DNA of 22,780 nucleotides from an uncultured Rhodospirillaceae bacterium (GCA_900313355.1 OMQZ01000074.1:1-22780), one strand, 5' to 3'. Shown: positions 15,723 through 22,780, counted from the first letter of the stretch. The notes: generated by a model from the sequence alone, not told the origin. Made by a program: numbers and translations.

Positions 15723-17651
15723 ATGCACGGACTTCACCCCTTGATTGTGGATTTAATGCTGATAACGGTTTATGCAGCCATCACGACTTTGATTTTCAAA
15801 AAACTCAAACAACCGATGGTCTTGGGCTATATCTTAGCCGGTATTTTTGCCGGTCCTTATTTTCATTTTGTGCCAACTGTTTCAGACAGAGCAAACCTTA
15901 GTTTATGGGCAGATATCGGCGTGATTTTTTTGCTTTTTTCTCTTGGTCTTGAATTTAGTTTTAACAAGATGGTCAGTGTCGGAAAATCTGCACTTTTAAC
16001 TGCCACTCTTGATATTTTTCTTCTTTTGTTTTGCGGTTATTATACCGGATTATTTTTAGGTTGGAGCACCATTGACAGCTTTTTCTTAGGCTCGATGATT
16101 TCAATGTCCTCCACAACCATTATCATCAAGGCTTTTGATGATTTAAAAATTAAAAAGCAGAGGTTTACAGACCTTGTATTCGGTGTCTTGATTATTGAAG
16201 ATATTATGGGGGTTTTGCTTCTTGTCTTACTTCCGACCATTGCTATCGGAAAAGGCTTTGACGGCGGGGCCATCGGGCTCAGTGTTTTAAAACTTTTTAT
16301 CTTTTTGATTTTGTGTTTTATCGCTGGTATTTACATCGTTCCAACGGTTTTGAAAAAATTAGAAAATTTCTTAAACGATGAAATGCTTTTGCTTGTTGCC
16401 ATCGCACTTTCTCTTTCGATGGTTTATCTCGCGGTTTATTCCGGTTTTTCATCTGCGCTCGGTGCGTTTATTATGGGTTCTATTTTATCTGAAACAGGCG
16501 TCATACACCGCATTGAAAATGTTATCAAACCGCTTAAAGATTTATTCGGAGCCGTCTTTTTTGTTACGGTCGGCATGATGGTTGATCCTCAAATGTTCAT
16601 CACATATGCTTATCCTATTTTTATTATCACGCTTGTTGTTTTGATCGGACAGGTTGTATTTTCAACATCCGGCTTTGTCATATCCGGTCAAAACCTGAAG
16701 ACTGCCGTTCAAGGTGGATTTTCGCTTGCCCAAGTCGGTGAATTTGCTTTTATTATCGCCTCGCTCGGTATGAGCCTAAAAGTTCTAGACACTTTTGTTT
16801 ATCCGATAATCGTGGCGGTTTCGGTTATCACCACCTTTTTAACGCCGATTATGATTAACTCCGCGCCCAAAGCCTATAAGTTGATTGATAAAATTTTGCC
16901 TCAAAAATGGCGCGACTACATTGACCAAGCCACAAAAACAGAAGTTACGACCTCGACTGAGGAAAAGCTTTGGCGTGCATTATTTAAGAGCTATTTTATT
17001 CGGATTATTTTATTTTCATTAATCTTATATGCTATTATTGCTTTCTTCTCACAAATTGTTCGACCGTTTGCAAGCCTCTATTTGCCAAATGTGCCGATGC
17101 GCATTATCTTAACTCTTGCAGTGCTTCTTGTGATGTCACCGTTTTTGAAGGCCTTAATCGGTTCGAACTTTGTTGTTCTTGACAGCGTCAATGCTCTTTT
17201 AATTAAGTTCCGTTTGAAAAAAGCACCTCAAACAGAGCAAATACCTCTTGATGACACGGCAGACACTGATGAAAGCCCTCTTGCCTCCAACCAATCGGCT
17301 TTCAAAAATGTTTTGAAAGACAATAAAGAAACAGTCAAAAATTTATTGATTTCAAATGAGCGTATCGCCAAAATTTATGCGGTTTTGTGGTATGCAAGGC
17401 CTGTTAATCGCCTGCCGCTTTTAATTTTAACGAGTTTCAGACTTTTGCTTGTGATGTTTTTTATTATGACAGCCGTGCACCAATTTTTAACCGAAAATAC
17501 AAAAATGACATTATTTTTGCTTGTAGTGTCGCTGTTTATTATCAGCCAATCCAAATGGCTTTTAAGTCAATATTTGAAAATGGAAAAGCAGTTTTTATAT
17601 AACTTAAACGGTGAGCAATCATCAACCTCAGATAAAGGAGAAAATTCATGA
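15723..17651 (+). CDS. CPA2-family cation:proton antiporter (KefB/YbaL-like) with extra C-terminal membrane region
   Basis: Inner membrane monovalent cation/H+ exchanger by family. The protein is 642 aa. The first about 390 residues form the Na_H_exchanger domain: LKQPMVLGYILAGIFAGPY, LWADIGVIFLLFSLGLEFSF, SMSSTTIIIKAFDDLK, VFGVLIIEDIMGVLLLVL, SSALGAFIMGSILSETG and GGFSLAQVGEFAFIIASLG are typical of CPA2. A further about 250 residues carry two or three more membrane segments (about 425-445, 455-475, 590-625) split by a charged soluble loop (about 495-570). There is no RCK/TrkA-N nucleotide-binding domain, unlike KefB/KefC. It has AAGGAAA before the ATG. The TGA overlaps the next gene's ATG. 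The transported ion cannot be read from sequence. Confidence 0.88.
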   Translation: MHGLHPLIVDLMLITVYAAITTLIFKKLKQPMVLGYILAGIFAGPYFHFVPTVSDRANLSLWADIGVIFLLFSLGLEFSFNKMVSVGKSALLTATLDIFLLLFCGYYTGLFLGWSTIDSFFLGSMISMSSTTIIIKAFDDLKIKKQRFTDLVFGVLIIEDIMGVLLLVLLPTIAIGKGFDGGAIGLSVLKLFIFLILCFIAGIYIVPTVLKKLENFLNDEMLLLVAIALSLSMVYLAVYSGFSSALGAFIMGSILSETGVIHRIENVIKPLKDLFGAVFFVTVGMMVDPQMFITYAYPIFIITLVVLIGQVVFSTSGFVISGQNLKTAVQGGFSLAQVGEFAFIIASLGMSLKVLDTFVYPIIVAVSVITTFLTPIMINSAPKAYKLIDKILPQKWRDYIDQATKTEVTTSTEEKLWRALFKSYFIRIILFSLILYAIIAFFSQIVRPFASLYLPNVPMRIILTLAVLLVMSPFLKALIGSNFVVLDSVNALLIKFRLKKAPQTEQIPLDDTADTDESPLASNQSAFKNVLKDNKETVKNLLISNERIAKIYAVLWYARPVNRLPLLILTSFRLLLVMFFIMTAVHQFLTENTKMTLFLLVVSLFIISQSKWLLSQYLKMEKQFLYNLNGEQSSTSDKGENS

Positions 17652-17887
17652 ACAAAGAACTCGCAACTTTAGGCATCAAAATTGAAGACTTTACAAAAAT
17701 CCCCGAAGTCAACACGCTCTTACATCAATTTTCAGATTGTATTATCTGCCGTATGGGTATGCCTTATGAAAAATTAGGTATTCGCCTGATACATGTCGTG
17801 ATGGATACACTTTCAGACGATGTCGAACATTTGGTTGAACAGCTTAATGCCATTAAAGGCGTATCTTCTCAAACAATGTTCTTTTAA
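17648..17887 (+). CDS. TM1266-like small protein (putative iron-only hydrogenase system regulator family)
   Basis: A 79-aa protein with an ACT/NikR-like beta-alpha-beta pattern. The segments IICRMGMPYEKLGIRLIHVV, DTLSDDVEHLVEQLNAIKGV and the closing VSSQTMF match, from memory, the TM1266 family, annotated as putative iron-only hydrogenase system regulator, whose members share I-GRMG-PY...G...I and a final GVS-K/Q. The family is found mostly in anaerobes near [FeFe]-hydrogenase maturation genes. Here it is joined by an ATGA overlap to the antiporter and has a strong AAGGAG site 8 nt upstream. No hydrogenase gene is in the window. The family call is moderate; function is not established. Confidence 0.68.
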   Translation: MNKELATLGIKIEDFTKIPEVNTLLHQFSDCIICRMGMPYEKLGIRLIHVVMDTLSDDVEHLVEQLNAIKGVSSQTMFF

Positions 17888-17894
17888 TATAACA

Positions 17895-17929
17895 AAAAAC
17901 CTCAAGCCTTGCTTGAGGTTTTTATTTTC
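17895..17929. terminator. Terminator between the TM1266-like gene and ferredoxin
   Basis: A 13-bp perfect stem, AAAAACCTCAAGC / GCTTGAGGTTTTT, with a CTT loop. T-rich sequence follows on + and the A-rich left arm gives U on the minus transcript, so it can work both ways. Confidence 0.9.
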
Positions 17930-17942
17930 TTTGTCTTCAAAA

Positions 17943-18182
17943 TTAGTCGTTAGCGTTCGGGCAAACTTTTGCTTGCTCTGCATTGAACTTAACAACTTCA
18001 GGGTCAGCATCTGCATCATTTGCAATAGCTTCTTGCGGGCATTCAGAAATGCAAACACCACAATCGATGCAAACGTCCGGATTAACAACGAGTTGATTCT
18101 CTGCTTCGTGAAAAGCATCAACAGGGCAAACACTTGCACAAGCTTTACATTTAATACAGCTATCATTAACAACTGAAGGCAT
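17943..18182 (-). CDS. 2[4Fe-4S] ferredoxin with FdxA-like tail
   Basis: Small soluble electron carrier, 79 aa. Two complete cluster motifs are visible: Cys9-x2-Cys12-x2-Cys15-x3-Cys19-Pro and Cys38-x2-Cys41-x2-Cys44-x3-Cys48-Pro, so two [4Fe-4S] clusters are expected. The sequence around them (VCPVDAFHEAENQLVVNPDVC) and the C-terminal tail (KFNAEQAKVCPN) resemble the FdxA group, but FdxA proteins carry a 3Fe/4Fe first motif with wider Cys spacing. A ninth Cys (Cys74) lies in the tail. AGGAG sits 8 nt before the ATG. A weak TTGCAT-N16-TTAAAA lies 40-65 nt upstream, so it may have its own promoter after the 142-aa gene. Confidence 0.9.
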   Translation of the reverse strand: MPSVVNDSCIKCKACASVCPVDAFHEAENQLVVNPDVCIDCGVCISECPQEAIANDADADPEVVKFNAEQAKVCPNAND

Positions 18183-18250
18183 CTAAAATCTCCTAAAAAT
18201 GAATTGTTTTGAGATTTCTTTTTAAGCTCTTTTCTTTTAAAATGCAAGTC

Positions 18251-18679
18251 CTATTTTTTAAATTTTTGAAAGAATTGAAACTTATCGACTCCGTTAATTG
18301 TTTTAATCTTTTTATTTGCGATAATGTTTGGAAGTTCGGTACGTCTGAATGTGCTTCTTTCGTCCGCATTTTCAACAAATGCCGTTATATTTCCGCTCGC
18401 CGAGCCAATAAAACGCTCTGAGGCCACCTTCCATATTTCTTTAATCTCATTTGTTGCAACATCATTTGTGCCTTGATATCCTTTTTCACATAAAGTTTTG
18501 CCGCATGGCGTATCGTCAAGTGTTTTATATCCTTTGTGTGTTTTCACATATGCATATGCCATATCTCTGTTTTGCGTTGTTGCTAAAAAGCTTATGCTGT
18601 AAACAACGGCGCAATTCGGCTCTGTTGAAACATCAAATTCTTGAGCAATTTTCATGCCTTCCTTAAGATCAACAGCCAT
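18251..18679 (-). CDS. Unassigned 142-aa protein coupled to the metallophosphoesterase
   Basis: I do not recognise the family. It has no signal peptide or membrane helix and three cysteines (PNCAVVY; PCGKTLCEKGY). The C-terminal half has a conserved-looking stretch, ASERFIGSASGNITAFVENA then STFRRTELPNIIANKKIKTI, that ends NGVDKF and is probably a compact alpha/beta fold. The ATG overlaps the stop of the upstream phosphoesterase (TAATG) with no close Shine-Dalgarno, so it depends on coupling. Function is not assigned. Confidence 0.75.
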   Translation of the reverse strand: MAVDLKEGMKIAQEFDVSTEPNCAVVYSISFLATTQNRDMAYAYVKTHKGYKTLDDTPCGKTLCEKGYQGTNDVATNEIKEIWKVASERFIGSASGNITAFVENADERSTFRRTELPNIIANKKIKTINGVDKFQFFQKFKK

Positions 18680-19800
18680 TATTCTTTTGCCGGCTCCATT
18701 TCAAAAACAACAATATCCGGTTCGGCTAAAATGCGCATCGGCGGCCCCCAATAGCCCGCACCGCGCGAGATGAACAGCTTTGCGCCGTCTTTTTCATATA
18801 AGCCTGCCAAATAACCGTCATTGGCTCTTTTGGTGATATATTGAAACGGAAAGATCTGACCGCCGTGTGTGTGCCCCGAAACCTGAATATCAAACATTGT
18901 TTTATCTATATCTTTAAAATCGGTCGGCGCATGCGACATCAATATCTTATATTCATCTTTAGCACCTTCAAATGCCCTTGCGTAATTCACGCTTGCCGAA
19001 CCGACATCCGGAACTCCACCGACATAAACACCCGTATTTTCAATTTTTCCACCCGAATTTTGCAAAACTTCAAATCCCAATTTTGAAAATTCAATCATCC
19101 ACGCATACGGCTTATGATAATATTCGTGATTGCCAAGACTGATATAAATCTTTTTGGCTTTTAAGGCTTCAAGCATTTTAAATTTTTTGATGGTATAATC
19201 CGGCTCGTCATCAATGATATCACCCACAAGCAAAATATAATCCGGATTTTGGCTGTTCACTGCCTCAATCATTTTTTTAATATGCCAAGCAGGCGTCGAT
19301 TGGTTGATATGAAAATCTGAGGCAACCACAAACTTAACAGGCTTTTTAATGCGCTCGTCCTGAATAGAAATGTTTTTAACCTTCGGCATTTTATGTGCCT
19401 CATAGAGCCCATATATTGAACAAATGAGCGCAACCATTAAAGTTATTGCGTTCAAAATATTGATATTATGTGCATTGTTTGGGCTTAAAGCCTCTTTTCT
19501 TGAAATAATATAAATAATGTACCACAGGATATCGCGCAACAAAAGAAGCATGGTCAAAATGAGCACAAAACCCATCATAAAATAGCCGAATTTATAAGCA
19601 AATTCATAAAATGCACCATTTAAAAAATCAGGCCCTTGTCTGATTTGGCGCAACAACATCGGTGAAAACCATGATGCCGTTAAAACAAGCAAAATCAAAA
19701 TTTTCGAAAAAGCAGAAAAATCCGCATAACCTGTTAAGGTCTTGTATGTTACGGCAATCGAAGCCATAACAAGAATCATCATCCCTATAAAAAATACCAT
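18679..19800 (-). CDS. Membrane-bound calcineurin-like metallophosphoesterase (YaeI/YkuE type)
   Basis: The protein is 373 aa from ATG 19800 (MVFFIGMMILVMASIAV). Four hydrophobic segments fill the first about 135 residues. A cytosolic or membrane-facing phosphoesterase domain follows with the full metal-binding set: Asp162 and His164 (ASDFHIN), Asp194 (VGDIIDD), the GNHE motif at 223-226, MSHAP, and SGHTHGGQ. The GYWGPPMRI ending is typical of the YaeI/YkuE group, some of which act on UDP-diacylglucosamine or other lipid-linked substrates. The substrate here is not known. Start 19800 has AAGGAG 7 nt upstream, while the in-frame 19824 has none. It follows the DUF4167 gene by 30 nt and overlaps the next gene by 1 nt of the stop. 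Confidence 0.88.
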   Translation of the reverse strand: MVFFIGMMILVMASIAVTYKTLTGYADFSAFSKILILLVLTASWFSPMLLRQIRQGPDFLNGAFYEFAYKFGYFMMGFVLILTMLLLLRDILWYIIYIISRKEALSPNNAHNINILNAITLMVALICSIYGLYEAHKMPKVKNISIQDERIKKPVKFVVASDFHINQSTPAWHIKKMIEAVNSQNPDYILLVGDIIDDEPDYTIKKFKMLEALKAKKIYISLGNHEYYHKPYAWMIEFSKLGFEVLQNSGGKIENTGVYVGGVPDVGSASVNYARAFEGAKDEYKILMSHAPTDFKDIDKTMFDIQVSGHTHGGQIFPFQYITKRANDGYLAGLYEKDGAKLFISRGAGYWGPPMRILAEPDIVVFEMEPAKE

Positions 19801-19830
19801 TATCTTCTCCTTTTTTGCAGACATCTTATT

Positions 19831-20331
19831 TTATACGGCGGCCGCACTGTCTTCCGTTTTCGGGGCTTTTTTCTTATAAATGCGTTTGGGCTTTTCTTCT
19901 TTAGATTGCTCTATCTGATCGTTTTCTTTAACTTCAATCACCGTTAATGTTTTCTTTTTTAAGGATAGCGGCTTTTGTGTAATTACTTCTGTGCTTTGTT
20001 CCGGCTTTTCTTCTTCAATTGGTGCCGAATTTGTTTGTTCCGAGGCATCGTCAACTGTTTCTTGAGATTTTGCCTGTACTTGGGGTTGGCTCGCATTTTT
20101 ACGCTCGTTGATGTCTGTCACGATTTTGCGATAATGTTCCGCATATTGGCGAAAAACTTCCATTTCAACATAGTTTCCGGCAGATGATGCTTCTTTTGCC
20201 AATTCATTATAGCGTTTAATCAAATCAAGCGCCGTTCCCGAAAATTTTCCTGCCGGACTGACACTGTCGAATCGATAATTAAGGTTATACATATTGTTGT
20301 TATTTGTGCGGAATTTGTTGTTTTTTTTCAT
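19831..20331 (-). CDS. DUF4167-domain protein
   Basis: A 166-aa protein. Residues 1-20 are Asn/Lys rich (NNKFRTNNNNMYN), followed by the DUF4167 core (YRFDSVSPAGKFSGTALDLI, RYNELAKEASSAGNYVEMEV, RQYAEHYRKIV). The rest is low-complexity Gln/Glu/Lys with a basic end (KPKRIYKKKAPK). DUF4167 proteins are almost only alphaproteobacterial and usually lie beside prmC-prfA, as here beside prmC. The basic Asn-rich N-terminus suggests nucleic acid or ribosome binding (inference). No Shine-Dalgarno precedes the ATG. It has a candidate promoter at 20449-20476 and a hairpin-forming leader. Confidence 0.85.
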   Translation of the reverse strand: MKKNNKFRTNNNNMYNLNYRFDSVSPAGKFSGTALDLIKRYNELAKEASSAGNYVEMEVFRQYAEHYRKIVTDINERKNASQPQVQAKSQETVDDASEQTNSAPIEEEKPEQSTEVITQKPLSLKKKTLTVIEVKENDQIEQSKEEKPKRIYKKKAPKTEDSAAAV

Positions 20332-20344
20332 ATTGCGTAAACAC

Positions 20345-20370
20345 CCGAAAATGAAGCTTGACAGCTTCGG
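20345..20370 (-). promoter_or_regulatory. Hairpin in the leader of the DUF4167 gene
   Basis: A 6-bp stem, GAAGCT / AGCTTC, with a TGAC loop, whose arm TTC also belongs to a competing 5-bp pairing CCGAA (20345-20349) with TTCGG (20366-20370). It lies about 15-40 nt before the ATG in a leader of about 110 nt. It could be an attenuator, a weak terminator of prmC, or a translation control element. The rest of 20332-20482 is AT-rich with no other gene. Confidence 0.4.
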
Positions 20371-20448
20371 TTAAAATAAAAAATGCTTTTAAAAACTGGA
20401 AATAAGTTATGAGCTAAAATTTAACCGCTCATATTATTTATGCTTTTT

Positions 20449-20476
20449 ATCATATGTGCTTTTTTTTAAATTGCAA
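20449..20476 (-). promoter_or_regulatory. Sigma70-like promoter for the DUF4167 gene
   Basis: Minus strand TTGCAA, 16-nt spacer, TATGAT, beginning just after the prmC stop. It predicts a leader of about 110 nt. Confidence 0.5.
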
Positions 20477-20482
20477 GAGATT

Positions 20483-21325
20483 TTATTTATTTTTTAATAT
20501 CACAACTCGTTTAATTCCTGCCAAATCTTTGACTGTTTGTTCATGAGCCCAGCCTTGCCTTAAAAATATCTTTTCAACATCTTGCGCCTGTCCTGCGCCG
20601 ACTTCGAGCAAAATATATCCCTCTTTTTGAACAATCGGCTGACATATTTTTGCAATCTTTCGATAGCAATCAAGCCCGTCTTCCCCGCCGTCTAAAGCAA
20701 TAAGCGGATCATAAAGTCTTACTTCACGATCTAACGTTTTTATTTCTTCTGTTTTGATATATGGCGGATTTGATACAATAATATCGACCTTTTTATCAAA
20801 ACAATCATTAAAACCGTCATCGTTCCAATTTTTTTCAATGAAACGACATCTTTGTTCAAGCTCTAAACTTTTGGCATTTTCTTTTGCAATTTTCAAGGCC
20901 TCAATTGAAACATCTATTCCAATGCCTTGTGTGCCTCGTGTCTCTTTTAATATTGAGAGCAACACGCACCCCGAACCGACCCCCAATTCCAAAATTGTAT
21001 CCTCGGCTTTTGTTTTCTTGATGGCTTCCTCAACCAAAATTTCCGTATCCGGTCGAGGCGATAGAACATTTTCGGAAACCTTAAAATCATATTTGTAAAA
21101 ACTTTTTTGACCTAAAATTTTATCAAGCGGCATTCCGCAAAGTCTTTTGTTGATAAAATCATCCAGCTCTTCTTTTTCTTTGATTGAAATGCTTTTTATC
21201 AACGGCGCATCATTCGGGTCAATTTTTAACACAAACCCGATGAGCAATCTTGCCTCTAAGCGCGGTGATTGAATACCTCCATCGGCCATTTTTTTTATGA
21301 TGTCTTCGTATATATTGTTTTGCAT
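20483..21325 (-). CDS. prmC: Peptide chain release factor N5-glutamine methyltransferase PrmC
   Basis: Methylates the Gln of the GGQ motif in release factors, using S-adenosylmethionine. The protein is 280 aa. An N-terminal helical domain (MQNNIYEDIIKKMADGGIQS) is followed by a Rossmann fold with the SAM site (ILELGVGSGCVLLSIL) and the catalytic NPPY (IIVSNPPYIKTEEI). LSPRPDTEILVE and GEDGLDCYRKI are further PrmC marks. ATG 21325 lies 1 nt after the rpoH stop; the in-frame TTG at 21337 inside rpoH is less likely. No Shine-Dalgarno is near, so translation likely depends on rpoH readout. prfA is not in the window. Confidence 0.96.
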   Translation of the reverse strand: MQNNIYEDIIKKMADGGIQSPRLEARLLIGFVLKIDPNDAPLIKSISIKEKEELDDFINKRLCGMPLDKILGQKSFYKYDFKVSENVLSPRPDTEILVEEAIKKTKAEDTILELGVGSGCVLLSILKETRGTQGIGIDVSIEALKIAKENAKSLELEQRCRFIEKNWNDDGFNDCFDKKVDIIVSNPPYIKTEEIKTLDREVRLYDPLIALDGGEDGLDCYRKIAKICQPIVQKEGYILLEVGAGQAQDVEKIFLRQGWAHEQTVKDLAGIKRVVILKNK

Positions 21326-21326
21326 T

Positions 21327-22226
21327 TTAAGCCGCAATTTTTGCCTTAACCGAGGCTGTTAATTTTTCAAGTGCGCGCTTTTCTATCTGGCGAACACGCT
21401 CGCGGCTGATATCAAATTTTGCACCGATTTCATCAAGTGTCAAAGGTGTATCCGTCAAAATATGATTTTTTATCACAAACTGTTCGCGTTCAGAAAGCTC
21501 TCCCAAACATTCAAATAAAATTTTTCGGCGCATTAAAGCTTCTTCTTTGTTAGCAAGTTTGCCTTCTATATTTTCTCTTGCGTCCGAAAGCATGTCAATT
21601 TGTTCTTTAGGCTCATCTTCCGCATCATTATAAATCGGAGTGTTCAACGATTTGTCTCCGCCGATGCGCCGGTTCATATCAACAACTTCTTTTTCATCAA
21701 CAACAAGTTCATGAGCTATCTGTTTAACTTCTTTAGGTTCTAATTCTCTGTTTTCATAAACCCCTAACTTTGCCTTCAAACGCCCTAAATTATAAAACAG
21801 TTTTTTTTGCGCAGCCACAGTTCCGATTTTTACCAAAGACCATGAACGCAAAATATAATCATGTATGGCAGCTTTTATCCACCAAAGCGCATACGTTGCC
21901 AAACGAACTTTTTTATCAGGATCAAATTTCTTAACAGCTTGCATCAACCCTAAATTGGCTTCTGATATCATATCCTGCATCGGCAACCCGTAACGACGAT
22001 ATGTTAAAGCTATTTTAGCCGCCAACCTTAAGTGAGATGTAATCAATTTTTGCGCCGCTTCCAAATTTCCGTTTTTCACAAAATCATTGACCAAAGCGTT
22101 TTCTTCTTCTTGCGTTAAAACCGGAAATTTTTTAATTTGTTCCAAATATGAAGCCAAGCCGTTCTCTTCAACGATAACGGGCAAATTTTTTTGTGTATTG
22201 ACAACGATCAGACTTTTATTGTTCAT
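21327..22226 (-). CDS. rpoH: RNA polymerase heat-shock sigma factor RpoH (sigma32)
   Basis: Sigma70-family alternative sigma factor that directs RNA polymerase to heat-shock genes. The protein is 299 aa. It lacks the long region 1.1. Region 2 runs about 55-130 (ITSHLRLAAKIALTYRRYGL, FDPDKKVRLATYALWWIKAA). The RpoH box is at 140-148 (QKKLFYNLG), which is specific to this group. Region 4 with the helix-turn-helix is at 262-289 (LTLDEIGAKFDISRERVRQI). The spacer before the ATG (GAAAGCAAAAGTAA) has no good Shine-Dalgarno and is 12 nt from the upstream stop. It lies in an apparent asnS-secreted protein-rpoH-prmC operon. Likely targets in the window include htpG. Confidence 0.96.
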   Translation of the reverse strand: MNNKSLIVVNTQKNLPVIVEENGLASYLEQIKKFPVLTQEEENALVNDFVKNGNLEAAQKLITSHLRLAAKIALTYRRYGLPMQDMISEANLGLMQAVKKFDPDKKVRLATYALWWIKAAIHDYILRSWSLVKIGTVAAQKKLFYNLGRLKAKLGVYENRELEPKEVKQIAHELVVDEKEVVDMNRRIGGDKSLNTPIYNDAEDEPKEQIDMLSDARENIEGKLANKEEALMRRKILFECLGELSEREQFVIKNHILTDTPLTLDEIGAKFDISRERVRQIEKRALEKLTASVKAKIAA

Positions 22227-22238
22227 TTACTTTTGCTT

Positions 22239-22709
22239 TCAGGGATAAATAAACGAAATTTGTTCATAATCACGGATTGCGGGGTCTAAATTAATGATAT
22301 GCCCCTGAAAATTATCAAAATACGGATAAGCCAAAACATAAATCGTTTTTTTTGTTTTCCCCGTTTGTTTGCACAGAACGATGTCTTTTTCATCAATCTG
22401 TTTATTGATTTTGACCATAATCAGAGCATTTGCCGTATCATAATCCGTTTTCGGTTCAAAATCCGCCACTGAGATTTCTTCAAAATTTTTTATTTGTTTT
22501 GTACGCAAAAGCTTCTGACGCATTTGTTTTGCTGAAGTCGCTTTAATCTGAGATTGATAAGTTTCTATTGTTTCCATAATCTTGTCCACAAAAAGCTTAT
22601 CACTACATTGCGGTCTTTGAACAATGCTTTCATCAGAGGCATGCACCGTTTCCTCTGCCAAACAAGGAAAAGCAATCATTATAAAAAATAGAAGCAAACC
22701 TGTTTTCAT
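22239..22709 (-). CDS. Small secreted protein of unknown function
   Basis: A 156-aa protein with a clear Sec signal peptide (MKTGLLLFFIMIAFPCLA, cleavage before EE). The mature part is mostly polar helix and strand with two cysteines (Cys35, Cys113) that could form a disulfide in the periplasm. I do not recognise the family. Its Shine-Dalgarno (AAGGA) overlaps the asnS stop and the gene is 8 nt from it, so it is cotranscribed with asnS and rpoH. A link between an envelope protein and a stress sigma factor in one operon is only positional. Confidence 0.75.
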   Translation of the reverse strand: MKTGLLLFFIMIAFPCLAEETVHASDESIVQRPQCSDKLFVDKIMETIETYQSQIKATSAKQMRQKLLRTKQIKNFEEISVADFEPKTDYDTANALIMVKINKQIDEKDIVLCKQTGKTKKTIYVLAYPYFDNFQGHIINLDPAIRDYEQISFIYP

Positions 22710-22717
22710 TTTTTTCC

Positions 22718-22780
22718 TTAAAAACTGACTGATTTCGGTGTTCTCGGGAACGGAATAACATCTCTGATGTTTGTAATACC
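22718..22780 (-). CDS. asnS: C-terminal end of asparaginyl-tRNA synthetase (cut by window edge)
   Basis: Only the last 20 codons are in the window. They encode GITNIRDVIPFPRTPKSVSF and a TAA stop. The RDVIPFPRTP-x3-F ending is the conserved C-terminus of class II asparaginyl-tRNA synthetase, which charges tRNA-Asn. AspRS and LysRS endings differ (RDVIAFPK, RDVILFP). The rest of the gene lies beyond position 22780. It heads the visible part of the asnS-secreted protein-rpoH-prmC run. Confidence 0.82.
   Translation of the reverse strand, partial: GITNIRDVIPFPRTPKSVSF

Noticed and set aside
17813..18247. 144-aa open frame on the minus strand over the ferredoxin
   Set aside because: It runs through the terminator and covers the ferredoxin gene in another frame. 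The ferredoxin has all its cysteine motifs and a ribosome site; this frame has neither.
20754..21098. 114-aa open frame on the + strand
   Set aside because: Antisense shadow of prmC with no motif.

Overview
The window is a compact, AT-rich bacterial chromosome segment using the standard stop codons (TGA, TAG and TAA all end recognisable genes). Gene content points to an alphaproteobacterium: hflK-hflC followed by a Do-like protease, a DUF4167 gene beside prmC, an RpoH with the alphaproteobacterial look, and kdsD next to lpt genes (a Kdo-type LPS outer membrane). The relic of a 'GRSMVEMLGVLAI' prepilin-like gene, a TM1266-type hydrogenase-regulator homologue and a clostridial-style 2[4Fe-4S] ferredoxin suggest an anaerobic, probably gut-associated lineage (the RF32/CAG-239 type of uncultured Alphaproteobacteria). 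That lineage call is inference from memory of such genomes, not a computed result.

Layout. 1-3229 (+): end of an Fe-S cluster assembly operon, sufB(partial)-mazG-like-sufC-sufD, with every junction overlapping. 3255-6021 (-): LPS module kdsD-lptC/lptA fusion-lptB behind its own sigma70-like promoter. 6109-9836 (-): hflK-hflC-degP-holC, membrane and periplasmic proteolysis plus a DNA polymerase III subunit. 9945-10934 (+): mrp, a Fe-S scaffold ATPase, divergent from hflK. 11104-11241 (+): remnant of a prepilin-like gene. 11253-13130 (-): clpP-clpX. 13245-13697 (+): unassigned 150-aa protein. 13731-15566 (-): htpG behind a good heat-shock (sigma32) promoter. 15723-17887 (+): CPA2 antiporter plus a TM1266-like regulator. 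17943-18182 (-): ferredoxin. 18251-20331 (-): DUF4167 protein, membrane metallophosphoesterase and an unassigned 142-aa protein. 20483-22780 (-): asnS(partial)-secreted protein-rpoH-prmC.

How it fits together. Two themes dominate. One is Fe-S and redox metabolism: SufBCD, Mrp, the ferredoxin and the TM1266 homologue. The other is protein quality control: RpoH, HtpG, ClpXP, DegP and HflKC. The sigma factor at 21327-22226 is likely to drive at least htpG. Genes are tightly packed; the longest non-coding gap is about 170 nt. Most convergent gene pairs share a bidirectional hairpin terminator. I see no tRNA, rRNA, CRISPR array, insertion sequence or prophage. The most unusual items are the MazG-like gene inside the suf operon, the LptC-LptA fusion, the prepilin relic, and the antiporter/TM1266 pair.
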